Assembly (NCBI GenBank): GCA_907164885.2 | Contig: OU015490.1 | Coordinates: 212,113,847-212,177,846 of the forward strand | Direction: 5' to 3' | Source: Dolomedes plantarius | Taxonomy: Eukaryota; Arthropoda; Arachnida; Araneae; Dolomedidae | DNA length: 64,000 nucleotides | Shown: positions 35,470 to 47,409 of the stretch, piece by piece | Numbering within the stretch: position 1 is the stretch's first letter | Layout of the letters: each line of letters begins with the position of its first letter | Notes under the pieces: generated by a model | Databases searched by the model: none | The model's input: only the letters and a program-made list of their open reading frames with translations | What the model was told of the DNA's origin: nothing | Program-made: the position numbers and the translations under genes

Positions 35470-35910
35470 ATTGAATGCAAGTGAAAAAGAGATTAGATTT
35501 AGGCGTTTGCACTGTGCAAACGGCGCTTCTAAAAGGGTTAATTCGTGGCAGCACAGTCCATACCATTAATCATGAATCGTCTCCTCTGCAGTCACTTTTC
35601 GACATGCTGGATTCATTGATTGGTGTCGTGCTCTTCACAAGCGGACCTTTCCATCTACCCGAATCAGCTGGAGACGAGACTCGTCAGACTAGGATACTCG
35701 TTTCCAGTCGTCCTGTGTTCAGTGGCATTGTCCTTGACCCCGTACAAAGAGTAGAACTCTGTAAATCAGGAAAGCCCTCAATTTGGACGCCCGTAATTAA
35801 ATCCATACTGTGCAGGGAACGTTGTAAAGTATTCAATGTGCTAGTAGAGGCACCAGCATTTCGACGTCATTTGTGGCGATGCGGCAAGCACTCCTTTCTC
35901 TTGAAATGAT
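35470..35910 (-). pseudogene. Possible Tc1-like transposase relic
   Basis: A plus-strand open frame spans this interval, but the complementary strand fits better. Minus-strand frames give TLQRSLHSM, then a region resembling the first Asp motif and the following strand, then HESSMSKSDC and LMVWTVLPRINPF. These resemble the GTxQAGGGSxMVWG region of Tc1 transposases. The match is weak and frame-shifted. Confidence 0.4.
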
Positions 35911-36295
35911 TCTCGACAGATAAGATGGTGCATATCGCGATTATCCATAGACTCTCCACGGCCGAACTGTTACCGTGGGTTCCATGTTTTACCAAAATTC
36001 ATCTATACAAAGTACACCCTTGAAATGATCTATCGTAAAAATCTAATACATCTCTGAAATGCCATGACCCATTTCACGCGCAGACTGACCCATCTGTCGT
36101 ACCTCACTGAATCTCTATTAAGTCATGATCACCTCCCATGATTACTACGTAGACAGCTCTTAAAGGTAATAAAGATCACTCTTTCTTTATATATTGCAGC
36201 CCTAGGAAGAAACCGTTCACGAGAAAGTTTGTGATGCCCCTTTTTTCTAAATGGGATAGTCTACCGCTGTTATTCTGGTACCGCAATGTGTGTGT
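35911..36295. other. Unassigned spacer
   Basis: Nothing recognised. Confidence 0.5.
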
Positions 36296-36300
36296 GAATG

Positions 36301-36392
<92 letters not shown>
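36296..36392. repeat. (TA)n microsatellite
   Basis: TA run with one TG interruption near 36313. Confidence 0.95.
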
Positions 36393-36397
<5 letters not shown>

Positions 36398-37771
36398 CCG
36401 GAAGTTCATAACAAAAGGTTTTCTTTAAAAATAATAACATAAGCGGAAATTACAATAATTATGGGAAGTCTTTAGTGAATGACGTCTTCTCCTCCTGCAT
36501 TTAAGTTAAAGCATTCAATTTATGGCTACACTAAAACATGTCTAAAAGTGCCAGCAAAATCAAAACTACTTATAATTAAAGATCCTTTTAATTGTTAGTC
36601 ATTCACAGTTTTTTGCTTTTTTCAGGTCAAATAAATTTAATTTTTGAAAATATAGAAAAATTTCAAATTATTTAAACCCTATGTAAACTAAAAATTTTCT
36701 TATTTGCCCTTGTACCATTCCAGTAAATCATGTTTTATGTAAATATTTCTTTCTTAGTCTCAAATCTAATAAGACATATAAAAAATATTATATTTTCATT
36801 TCGATGAATTTAATTTGCATCTCAAATATCTAAAACTCCAAAATATAATCTATGCAATTTTATTCTTTCGGGTAAACAAGTTTATGCTATCTCTAACAAA
36901 TCTGTTGCTGTGATTTAATGCATCAAATAGAATAAAGAAATCAAATTTTATGTTTATGAAAATGATCAGAAAATTATTATTCCGAAAAATTTCAGCTGTA
37001 TTTAAAAATTAGATTTTATCGTAAGTTCATCCCTCATTTCTATCAAAAACAAAGTTAAAATTATTATCTCAGTTTACCTTTTCAAATATACTTGTTTTTA
37101 CTTTGAGTTAATTTTAGTGTAATATTCGAGATCAATTAATAATTCCTTTTGAAATTAAATAGCAGGAAGTGAAATAAGTGGACCGACTGTATTTTTCCTT
37201 TATCGTATTAAAATGATATCATTTTTGCTGTATAAAATAAATCGTCTGTGCGCTTAATTAAGGTAAAAGAATGTTTCATAGCTCACAAACTTATAGACTG
37301 GGATACAGAATTTTTCATGATATATGACATGATTTTTGTTTGGGTCCTTGATGGAAATTCCAATTTTCAAAAATTTTTAAACTTAAATTTGAAGCAACTT
37401 ACGCTTCAGAAAACTAATTTTAAGCGGACGTTGATGTTGATTCAATGAGCTATCTAAAAGAATACATTAATATGACTGCACTTCTACTGATTTAATTTAC
37501 TTCCTTCCTAAAATAGCGTTTTCGCAAATTAATGAACTTCAGAATCATGAAATTTTGATTTATTAAGAGACTAACCACTGAATTTTTAAGTGTAGTAGTG
37601 ATTTTCTATTTTGTTTGAGTATCATATTTCAATAACTGTCTATTTTGTAAAGAAACAAGTTTCTCTTAGCAGAGAGAATGAAAAATTTCCTATACCTAAT
37701 GACACGAAATAATACATATTGTTTTAAAAAAAATGAGTTTTACTGATAAGTTTGCAATTCAGTACAGATAT
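36393..37771. other. AT-rich spacer
   Basis: No gene, repeat unit or transposon end recognised. Confidence 0.55.
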
Positions 37772-38756
37772 ACGAGGGCTGTCCGTAAAGTATCCGAACT
37801 GAATGTATAAAACATTATACAGACACCGCTCTGCGTGCGCACGCTAATTAGCATGTTTAAATATATGTAAACTTGTTATGTTGGTAATCATCCAAGCACT
37901 GCGAAGCGCGGTTATCTGGTAGCAATAACGAAAAGTGAACGCAGTGGAAGTCTCGTGACGGGTTGGATCATGACGGAATCTACTGAGCAACGTGTTTGCA
38001 TCAAATTTTGTAGTAAAATTGGAAAAACTGCAACCGAAACGTTCGATTTGCTTAAGAAAGCATACGGTGATGATGTTATGGGCCGAACTCAAGTGTTTCA
38101 ATGGTTTAGACGTTTTACAGATGGAAGGGAATCTGTGGAAAGTGATGCACGATCAGGGCGTCCATCAACATCTAGAAATGATGTCAAAGTGGAACAGGTT
38201 CGTACTGTGCTGCGATCAGATCGACGAATGACAGTTCGAGAGATTGCGGGAGGTGGACAGACCATCGAGAGATGGACAAACCATTAATAAAGAGTTCTAC
38301 CGTGATGTGCTCAGGCGACTTCGTGATTCCGTGAGGAGGAAACGACCAGCAAAGTGGAAATCTGGGAAATTGATGCTTCACCATGATAATGCCCCTGCTC
38401 ACTCCTCACATGTGGTTCAAAATTTTTTAACCAAACATGGCACCGTTCAAGTCCCGCAACCTCCCTACTCACCAGACCTCGCTCCGTGCGACTTTTTCGC
38501 ATTTCCAAAGCTAAAGAAAACGCTTAAAGGACGACGGTTTGAGGATGTGACGACCATCAAACAAAAAGCGATCGAACAGCTGTTGACCATTCCAAAGAAC
38601 GACTTCCAATCCTGTTTCCAAGAGTGGCAACAACGTTGGGCTAAGTGTGTTGCTTCTCAAGGACGATACTTTGAAGGGGATTAAACTGAAGTATGTATAT
38701 CCATTATATTTTTTTACTTATAAATTGAATTCGGATACTTTACGGACAGCCCCCGT
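37772..38756 (+). mobile_element. Mariner element, internally deleted (985 bp)
   Basis: Inverted termini ACGAGGGCTGTCCGTAAAGT and ACGGGGGCTGTCCGTAAAGT (complement of the right end) differ at one position, continue further inwards, and are flanked by TA. The right end runs into a short (TA)n. The length is well below the usual ~1.3 kb because the middle of the transposase is missing. Confidence 0.92.
37955..38684 (+). pseudogene. Mariner (DD34D) transposase lacking its central part
   Basis: The N-terminal frame (37955-38287) holds STEQRVCIKFCSKIGKTATE, FQWFRRFTDGRESVE and SGRPSTS, the paired helix-turn-helix region and the linker. It breaks after TVREIAGGGQTIE. The C-terminal frame (open to 38684) starts INKEFYRDVLRRL and contains HHDNAPAHSSHV (second Asp) and YSPDLAPCDFFAFPKLKK (third Asp, 34 residues later). 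The region with the first catalytic Asp is deleted. Short similar sequences TGGACAGACCAT and TGGACAAACCAT lie at the junction. Confidence 0.92.
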
Positions 38757-38780
38757 ATATATATATATATATATATATAT
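38757..38780. repeat. (TA)n microsatellite
   Basis: Twelve TA units abutting the right mariner end. Confidence 0.9.
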
Positions 38781-39050
38781 ATCAGGGAGCTTGCACCACA
38801 TAACCTTTACCTACTAATTAACACATAATGACAGTCATTAACCAAAGGACGGTGAAATAACTAACACTTAAATAACAATTAAGAACTTCTTTTATTAATT
38901 AACATGAATTAAATACCGATTCAAACCAGCTAAAATGCCCTTCCCCATCACCTCTCAAGATCACGACAGGCGCGTCCTACTTTTCCGAAATATAATCCAT
39001 AATCCTATACTTGCGAATAACTGGTCTATAATGCGAATAACTGGTCATAA
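38781..39050. other. Unassigned spacer
   Basis: Contains a small direct repeat, TGCGAATAACTGGTC, near 39013 and 39031. Otherwise nothing recognised. Confidence 0.45.
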
Positions 39051-40080
39051 TCGATTAGACGACTCACTGAGATAGAGAGCAATCGAAAGGCTTGAAGCTG
39101 GCCAGTCTCAAACGGAGGTGGCTTGGTAGGTACAAGTGGCACAAAAAGTGGTATCCAACTTATGGCATGAATTCCAAACAAGTGTTACCATCATCAGGAG
39201 GCAAGACCGACGACATCTGCACAAGATCATTGCGTGGAATTAAAGGCGATACGGCATTCACAGTTGACGGTTAAAGAGACTTTGAGTGACAATCTCAAGA
39301 CTTTGCTGCTGCGTCTGAAACAACAATTCGTTGGCAAACTGTATACAGACGTCTAGCAGAAAAGGGCCTTTACGTTCGGCGACCAGTAGTGTGTCCGCCT
39401 CTGACCATATCGCACAACACAGCCCGTTTGTCATGGATCCGAACACATCATTATTGGATATAACATTGGAGGGGTTGATAGTGTTATTTTCACTGATGAC
39501 TCCAGATTCGGAAAACAAAGTGATTCCCGACGAGTCTTCATTTAGAGACAGCCTTGTACCCACTATCAACCCTCTAACCTATGGAAAATCTACCCCTTTG
39601 GTGTTAAGGGAATCCTTGATTAGGAAGGGCATCATGTTTGACATTCGTGTACTGCTCCACGTATCCGACGTCAGCAGTGTCAACACACAGCGCTATAGGA
39701 ATAAGGTCCTTGAAGCCTATGTGAGGGTATTCCGAAGTGGTGCCTGACTGGACTCCTTTTTCATGGATGATAATTAGAAGCCCCTCAGAGCGCACCTTGT
39801 CGACGATTTTCAGGAGGAAGAGGATATGTGCCGTATGGACTAGCCAGCGACGTGCCTGGACCTAAATCCTATTGAGTGTATTTGAGAGGGTCTAGGAAGA
39901 ACCGTTGCACGATGTCACTCCTTTAACAGCACCCTCCTGGCACTAAAGCCCTCGGTTTTAGAAGATTTTAATTTGTTTCCTCTAGCTTTTATAGACATCC
40001 TCATAAGGAGTATGAAGGTTCATTATGCGGCTTGTACAGCTGTGCACATTGATCATACCCACTATTAGACGAATCATTTC
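39050..40080 (+). pseudogene. Tc1-like (DD34E) transposase relic
   Basis: Shifting plus-strand frames give RLTEIERAIERLEAGQSQTE with a helix-turn-helix linker, then QDRRRHLHKI. Parts of the catalytic core follow: FMDDN (second Asp, about 39760), RAHLVDDFQEEEDMCRMD and LDLNPIECI (Glu position, about 39865). Many frameshifts and stops. The ends are not defined. Confidence 0.7.
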
Positions 40081-40325
40081 GGAGATATAATGCATCATGG
40101 TTTGATTGTGTTTTTTTATCTAATTTGCATAATGCTAAAAATTTACGTCTTAGTTAATCCATTACTTCTATTCATCTTGTTATGTTGCTATTTGCTTTCT
40201 CATTGTATGAGCCATCTCTCTACCAACTTTTATTGCTGTTCAATTATTTCTACAATCAATTATTTCTCCAAATATCACAGATTTTGTGTTTGTGACCTTA
40301 ATTTTGGACACAGTGTGTGTTTGTT

Positions 40326-40327
<2 letters not shown>

Positions 40328-40381
<54 letters not shown>
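40328..40381. repeat. (TA)n microsatellite
   Basis: About 27 TA units. Confidence 0.95.
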
Positions 40382-40385
<4 letters not shown>

Positions 40386-40519
40386 CTTAATTTAACATAA
40401 ATAAAAAAGTACAATATTTACTCATTCTAGTTGTAGTATAATAAAAAACTACAAGTAATGATCTTTAAAAACGGGAATTATAAATAATATTAAGGTGAAA
40501 CATGTTTTGGATAAGGATA

Positions 40520-41670
40520 AATTAAAATTTTGAATATACAGAAATTCACATTCTAGTAAAAAATCTACTAATGTGATCTTTGAAAAAGCAAATTGAATAT
40601 ACTACCTAAGAATAACCCTTTAAAACATCTTATTAATGACCAAAGGCCTTATGGTAGATAATATTTTAAAATACCATCATCAGGATGCCGCGAATATACC
40701 GCGAAATAAGAGTTATAACTATAGTAGCATTTTAAATGAATACCCTTAAATAATTATGCTTAGTTCACCACTTACGGTTATTCTTTCAATTTTAATAAAC
40801 ATCGACAAACAACGAAACAACAATCACCTCTGGCATATAACAGTTCCAAACTTTCTACAGCCTGTTTGAGAGGACGTAAAGCCGCGTCTGTACCCAGGGA
40901 CATTTAACCCTCGTTTTATAGGCTTAAATACATAAACCGTGTGATTAGATCCCAATTACCGCGAAAATTTCTCTGCAAATCTCTATTTACTGTTAAACTC
41001 ATTAGTTAAATTCACGCAATAATTCATTGCTAGATCATAATGTCGGCGCTTGGGAATTGTATGATTAGAATGACTGCTTATAATTTCAAAATCACGTTTC
41101 CTTTGCCGTAGGGGGAGGAAACATAAACAGAAAAATGCTAAAATACATGTTTGCGGGCCACTCAAAGCTAATTAAAGCTAATACGTCATTGCAGAAGTAA
41201 ATTATTTGGGGCAGAAGTTCCTCTAATCACTGGCAGCACACCGTAAGCAGTTTTGAAAGTAGCTGATATGGGTAATTAGAATTTATGTCACAAAAGTAAA
41301 TTTTGCAAAAATTATGCTTTTAATATTTGTTTAATTTTAATCGGAACTCAAGCAAATCCTGGGGATTGATATTTCTGGGTCAAGGTCGTTGTTTTCTAAA
41401 ACGTAGTATTTCTTATATTGTACTTAAAATGACATTTGTCTGAGAATTTTTATATTTTTAGAAAATCAAAAGCTCTAAATTAAATAAACAATGATATTAC
41501 AACCCAAATTCAATCATATTATTTACAGCATTTGCTTTAAAATATTCTCCATGTTAAATCATGTAAATTTACTATTAAATGCAACTGTCTGAAAAAACAA
41601 ACTATATTTTGGGTAAAAACAACCTCATTAATTTTATTTTTTTAGTTTACCGAGGCTAATAACTTAAAAT
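40520..41670. repeat. Diverged ~1.15-kb direct repeat, copy A
   Basis: It aligns with 42185-43325 at an offset of about 1660 bp. Shared landmarks include AAATAACCCTTTAAAA, ACAACAATCACC-CTGGCATA, CAACTTTCTACAGCCTG and GTTTACTGTTAAA. Also shared are AATAATTCATTGCTAGATCA, CATAAACAGAAAAATG and AAGTAGCTGATATGGGTAAT. A minus-strand frame (40983-41165) containing FFCLCFLPLRQRK is partly conserved in copy B. That could reflect coding or simply recent duplication. Confidence 0.85.
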
Positions 41671-42184
41671 TATCTGGAAATACTAACCCAATAAGAATGT
41701 CAAAAAAAGTTAAACAAAAAAACGATATTAACAGTCGAAAAAGTTAATAATTTTAGGTTATTGGGTTTCCGGTTTTCAATTAATCGGAGTATGATAAGTT
41801 AGCTTGTAAATTTCTGTTTTTGTGTGGTTCTTTTGTGTTTTTAATGTTGTGTTGAGATTTCAATTCATCTAATGCATTTGAGTTCTGTTTTTAATGTGAG
41901 GCCTTGGTATTATTTTTGTCTTGACCTATACCCTATCAGAAAGTTCCTTTTTGAGGTGACCGACTCGGCCAGGCCTCCCAATGAAGAGACCGGTTATATT
42001 TGGTTCTTTTGGTTTTAGATTGTTATGTTGTGATTTCTATTGATACTGGAAATATTAATTTATAAATTAATAAGTTTTTCTTTAAGTAAATGAAGTTTAG
42101 ATATATACATTTTAATCAATTTCGTTTCATTTAAAACATGTACAAATTTCGACTCAAAGGACCGGTAAACTTATTCAAGATGAA
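41671..42184. other. Spacer between the two direct repeats
   Basis: Unique relative to the repeats. A GC-richer patch at 41935-42000. Nothing recognised. Confidence 0.5.
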
Positions 42185-43325
42185 TATAGTCTGAAATATA
42201 AAGAAATTCACATACCATTAAAAACCTACTTAAGTATTCTCTGAAAAACATGTTAATGTGCCACCCATAAATAACCCTTTAAAATGTATAGCTTCTAAAT
42301 CACTACACAAGGCCTTTTGGGAGGGAAAGGGTTAAAATATCAATATTCCGAATAGGGAAATAAAATTATAATTCATTTTAAATGAACACCCTATAAATAT
42401 TCATGAATATTTTATCAATTACTTATTCTTTAATTTTAATGATCATCACAATCCTGTGACAAACAGGGAAACAACAATCACCACTGGCATATAATGGTTC
42501 CCAACTTTCTACAGCCTGATTAGGAGGATTTTAACCCGTGCCTGCACCGAGGGACATTTAACCCTCGTTTCATACTCTCAAATACATAAACCATGTGATT
42601 AGATCCCAATTACCACGAAAATTTCGCTGCAAATCTCTGTTTACTGTTAAATTCATTAGTTAAATTCGCGTAATAATTCATTGCTAGATCAAAATGTCGT
42701 CGCTTGGGAATTCTGCGATTAGAATGACTGCTTATAAATTCAAAATCAAGCTTCCTTTGCCGTAGGGGCAGGAAACATAAACAGAAAAATGTTAAATACG
42801 TGTTTGCGGGCCATTCAAAGCTAATTAAAGCTAATCCGTCATTGCAGAAGTAAATTATTTGGGGCTGAAATTTCTCTAAACACAGGCAGAACACCGTAAG
42901 CAGTTTTAAAAGTAGCTGATATGGGTAATTAGAATTTATGTCACAAAAGCAAATTTTGCAAAAATAATGCTTTTAATTTATTTAACTTTAACCGTAACTC
43001 AGGCAAAATCTAAGGAGTAATAATTCCGGGTACAAGATCGTTCTTTTTTACAGTGTGTTATTTCTTATGTTCAATTTAAAATGACATTCGTCTAAGAAGT
43101 TTTATGTTTTTAGAAAAACAAAAGCTCTAAACAGATTTGAAATATGATAACCCAAATTCAAACTTATTTTGAAGGAAGACTGTTTCTCTGAACACCCTTT
43201 CTTTATAGCATTTACTTTATACATTATTCTTAGTGAAAAATGTCATACAAACTATTAAATGAAACAGACTGCATTTGGGTATTTTTTTCTCATTGTTTTA
43301 ATTCTTTTGTTTCCTTAGACTATAG
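42185..43325. repeat. Diverged ~1.15-kb direct repeat, copy B
   Basis: Partner of 40520-41670. The minus-strand frame here (42610-42894) is longer than in copy A, 94 codons, and shares FFCLCFLPLRQRK, IPKRRH and LAMNY with it. No known family recognised. Confidence 0.85.
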
Positions 43326-43975
43326 CTGTAATTAATAACTAATAAATTTACTTATGTTGCATTAAGAAAATAAGTATAAGATGTTTACATGTTAAGCGCT
43401 TCCTTTTAGCTTAAAAAGTGTCCAATCTTCACCTAAATGATTTACAAGATTAAAGATATAATATAAAACATAGAGGCAAAAACTTCATAAATAGACTCAA
43501 CAGGAACAGGTTATTTCTAGAGTATGACAGGTGGCTCAATCCAGAGTCAGCTGAAGTTAAATCAAAAAGAAAATAAGCAAGAATTCCAGGTGCTACAAGT
43601 CTGTGCTGTAGTATTGGACTTCAAACATGACACGGGAAGTTGTTTTACGGATCAGTATAATATTAGGTATAACTGAGTCGTTCAGTACACAAATCGATTA
43701 ACTTCATTAAACAAAAATTGGAGAAATGCGAAGAAATAACGAACATTATTTTTTTTAATTCCCTTTATAATATAAATTCAAATATATATTATAACAATAC
43801 CATATGATATAAGGATAATAAACTATAATAACTAACTATATAACTTGCTTAATAGTTACTTATACTCTTAATGGCTTCTGAGACAAATTATTTATTATTC
43901 AATGTCCAAAATATTTTGTTGTTTACTGTTGTCAAATTTTATTATTTGGATAATTAATTAAAAATATAAAAAGCT
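43326..43975. other. AT-rich spacer
   Basis: Nothing recognised. Confidence 0.5.
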
Positions 43976-44641
43976 ATGGCTGAACCAAGTGCTTTTTTGA
44001 CCCTTGAATTTAAGATATGTCAAAAAGTGGAGTTAATCGATTTGTGCAATGAACGGCTCAATTATGGGTCTAGCTATCACGTCATAGTAAATAAGAAAGT
44101 TGTAGTTGTTATTGTAACTCAAAGAGTATTTCACATAAATGGTATCGACGTGTTCTTTTCATTCTCCATTTTTTCGTTGGCATCATATTTAAAAAAAATA
44201 TTGTTTCTTTCTACACAATATAATTACAATATATTTAGGTATATAGATGATATAATAGTAATTAATAAAAGTAATAATCCTATAGACTTAAATTTTTACC
44301 CTCCTAATCTGGAACTAATTAAAAGTAGCCAAGATGATATTAATGTAAACTTTTTAGATATTAACATTAAATTAAATTCTCAAAGCAAATTTACTTTTGA
44401 CTTATACGACAAAAGATCTGATTATGGTTTTAATATTGTTAAATTTCAAAATTACCTAACCTGTTTACATAAATCTGTTTTTAATAACATTATTGTAAAT
44501 CAGTTAGTTCGTATAAATAGGCTATGTTCTAAAGACAATAGGAATAACCATATTTTAGACTTGATAGCTGTGCTAACAAGTAATTATTACCCCGAAAGTC
44601 TATCCAAACACATAATTGGTTGTTTTAGTTTTAATGAATAG
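43976..44641 (+). CDS. Reverse-transcriptase-like fragment of unresolved lineage
   Basis: A 221-codon frame. The first ~75 residues show no RT similarity and may be an unrelated frame entry. From about residue 85 it reads FRYIDDIIVINKSNN, with a YxDD box as in RT catalytic motif C. DDINVNFLDINIKLN and FTFDLYDKRSDYGFN follow, fitting the region after the catalytic box. The upstream fingers and palm motifs are missing, so it is partial. I cannot place it confidently among non-LTR, Penelope-like or virus-associated RTs. No LTR is visible, and an A-rich tail region follows at 44650-44810. Confidence 0.55.
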   Translation: MAEPSAFLTLEFKICQKVELIDLCNERLNYGSSYHVIVNKKVVVVIVTQRVFHINGIDVFFSFSIFSLASYLKKILFLSTQYNYNIFRYIDDIIVINKSNNPIDLNFYPPNLELIKSSQDDINVNFLDINIKLNSQSKFTFDLYDKRSDYGFNIVKFQNYLTCLHKSVFNNIIVNQLVRINRLCSKDNRNNHILDLIAVLTSNYYPESLSKHIIGCFSFNE

Positions 44642-44649
44642 TTTGTTCT

Positions 44650-44810
44650 GTTGCAATTAATAAGTAAATCCTAATAATAAGTAAAATTAGAAAAAATGAC
44701 TACTAAAAATAAAAAATAAAAAATAAAATTAAAAACTAAAGTAAAAATAAAAATAAGATAAATAACTCTTAGTAATAAAAATAAAAAACTAAATTAATAA
44801 AGGATTAATA
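44650..44810. repeat. A-rich low-complexity tract
   Basis: Repeated AAAAATAAAAA-type words downstream of the RT-like frame. It may be a decayed poly(A) or tail repeat of a retroelement. Confidence 0.6.
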
Positions 44811-44985
44811 GTCCTAAAACACAGTATCCATAGTAGGTCAGTTTCTGTGTTTTCATAATCTTCATGGTTGCAAGTTTTGTGACGTCAGCCATCTTGCGGT
44901 TACTTATTCTTAACTTCCACACTTTCTAGCGCCAGTCTTGGTGTTCTGTGGATAAGTAACTCTAAATTCAATTCTACTGTTTTTC

Positions 44986-45261
44986 ATGGACTGTACGGTG
45001 TCTGAGTATGTTTATTGTATAGATCATACTAATCTGAAACAGTCCATTAGGTTTTTAGACAGTATTGACACCGCTTAAGAAGATATATTGTCTAAAACCT
45101 CTTTCATTCTTATCTTTTCATGTTTTTCGTTCCTGGCTGTAGTAGCTTTAGTGCTCATACTGGTTTTTCTCTTTCAACTATATATTATTTATTTTCTTTC
45201 AATAAAAGTGCAGCATTTAGTGCCTTACTTGAAAGTAATTTGTTTTAATGTCCAATACTAA
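44986..45261 (+). pseudogene. Small reading frame with a membrane segment, one stop
   Basis: Starting at ATG 44986, 91 codons can be read with a single internal TAA at 45076-45078. The part after the stop includes the strongly hydrophobic CFSFLAVVALVLILVFLFQL, a convincing transmembrane helix. The part before it has several Cys and acidic residues. AATAAA lies at about 45200. Not recognised. It lies 350 bp downstream of the RT-like frame and could belong to the same element, but this is unproven. Confidence 0.3.
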
Positions 45262-45330
45262 ATTAAATAATTTAAGTTTTGGCTTTTAAGCCTATAATCT
45301 ATTGTGTGGTCAATTACAAAGTCTTATTAA

Positions 45331-45440
<110 letters not shown>

Positions 45441-45640
45441 ACAAATTTTGTAAATGTTGCATTTTGTTTCGTTAAAATGGCTTCTATGGAAGAGCTCCGA
45501 TAGCTATCTATTTAACATGGGGGTTTACGGGAATCTAGCTTAATATGAGAGTTATCTCCAAATTGGCGATAGATTTAGTGACATATTTTGGTCGCCAGAT
45601 TTAACGATATTGCGCCAAAGGAAGGCCAACTTACCGACTG

Positions 45641-45693
45641 AGCCCCCAACAGAAGTTTGCCCCAGACCCCGTAAAGTCTCTGGGCGGCCCTTC
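45641..45693. mobile_element. Relic end of the hAT-type MITE family
   Basis: The order CCCCCAACAGAAG, GTTTGCCCCAGACCCC and GGGCGGCCCTT parallels the right end of the nested MITE at 22640-22698 (CCCCCCAAAGAAG, TTTTTGCCCCGGGCCCC, GTCGGGCCCTG). No left end is found. Confidence 0.4.
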
Positions 45694-47257
45694 CGGAGAG
45701 CAAAGGACATGTGTGAAATTTTTATCTTCCACTGTGGTGTTTCGGTTTGAGCGATTCCACTCAGTTATCATCTATGCGCCTGATTCATCATAGACGTATG
45801 CAACTGGGCGAGTGTGATTTTGATTAGCCGGCAATTAGGCAATTACTGTCAGTGTTTAGTGCAACCACCGCGAACTAATGTGCTTTTGGAAAGCAGTGGT
45901 GCTAGGATTGTGCGTTTCACAAACAACAGCGTGTGGAATATTCATCTCCTCCTGTGATGTTGCATTGCGAGTGATTTCATGCAAGTTTTAGTTCCGATGT
46001 GGGTGATTTCGAGTCACTAAAAGTGAATTAGCATGCGTTTATGTGAGTTTCGTTTTATATTATGAAACATTTGCTTCAAGTTCGTGAAGGTGTTGGCGAT
46101 CATTCGTCAAAATTAGTGATCTTTCATACGGATGCAACGATCCTGCAGGAAAATTGATGTCTTTTAACACTGTAAAATGAAGTTGCAATTGTTGTAAATT
46201 TCTCTAAAATTATATTTAATGTTTCTTAACATATGTGGCAAAGAGAATTTTTATTTAAAGTATAATTAAATTCTGATGAAGAATATTATGAGTAATTTTG
46301 ATATGTTTTCTTAAATATAATTCATAAAATAATATATAAAGGGATAGATTACGAATAAGAAAAAAATAAGAAAAATCCACCATTTCTTTTATGCAAGTAA
46401 GAAAATTGAATTTTTGAGTATTTAACTGTATATTGATTAATTGATATGATTCTAAAATTTTAAGGTCTAGTTTACTATTTTTGATATTCTATAGCCTTCA
46501 TTTAGTGTGTGTTTTGTTCTTTAAAGTGATTTTAATAGTTTTAATATACTAGTGATATTGCGTGTTTTTAAAAATAGGTGAATAAAATATAAAAAGTTAG
46601 ATTGATTATATTTTTAGTGAGTTAGGATGTGATTTTACTATATGCAAATATGAAAAATAGTACTTGGTATCAGTTCCAGTTTATTAGGGATTTAAAGATT
46701 ATATTTTGTTTTTGTGTTTTTGTGGTACATTTATTGCAACGCGTTGGACGTTGACTAGCAATACGAACTGAGAGTGTGATTAACAAAACAGAGACTGAGA
46801 TTTATTAACCTCAGATAAAAATTTTAGGAAAGTTAGATTGTTGTTAGAAAGTCTCTCAAGTACCACAAAATATTTAGTGTCTATTTAAGTGTATATTTAA
46901 GTGTTTTTGATATTCTTTATTTTATAGTGAATATTTTGATATTTTTTATTTTATAATAGTAATTTTGATAATTCTGAATGTTGATGAATCTTGAATTTTT
47001 TAAGATATTGATAATTTTTGTATCCGGATACTACCAAGTCAAAAAAATGAGAGAAATTGTGAATTCCTGATATATGCTCAAGTGATCCTGTTTTTCTATT
47101 CTGACTTTTTACCCTAACAAGACATACTAATGTGCACGCTTCTAACTAAATAAAAATATTTGAGAAAATTAATGATTTAAAACAATTTTCACCGAATTAA
47201 GTCAAAAATTTTTTTCTTCCGGTAACCTAACCTCAACTTAATTGAAATTTAATTCCT
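45694..47257. other. Unassigned AT-rich region
   Basis: No coding frame of note. GC-richer patches at 45740-45960 and 46735-46800 have no recognisable motif. Confidence 0.5.
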
Positions 47258-47409
47258 TGTGAGTCGGTTCGACCCCGACCACAAATATGATATAGTATAA
47301 ATCCCCATTGAGTCGGTTAGACCCCGACCATAATTTAATTTAATAATAATAAGTCTTTGTGATTCGGTTCGACCCCGAACGCAAAATAATACACGAATAA
47401 CCCAACACA
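47258..47409 (+). repeat. Three ~50-bp tandem units with T-arm-like hairpins
   Basis: GAGTCGGTTCGACCCCGACC (47261-47280), GAGTCGGTTAGACCCCGACC (47310-47329) and GATTCGGTTCGACCCCGAAC (47361-47380) recur at 49 and 51 bp. Each forms a 5-bp stem with a 7-base loop beginning TT(C/A)GA, the exact geometry of a tRNA T arm and B box. The sequences between are AT-rich and only loosely similar. Confidence 0.75.
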
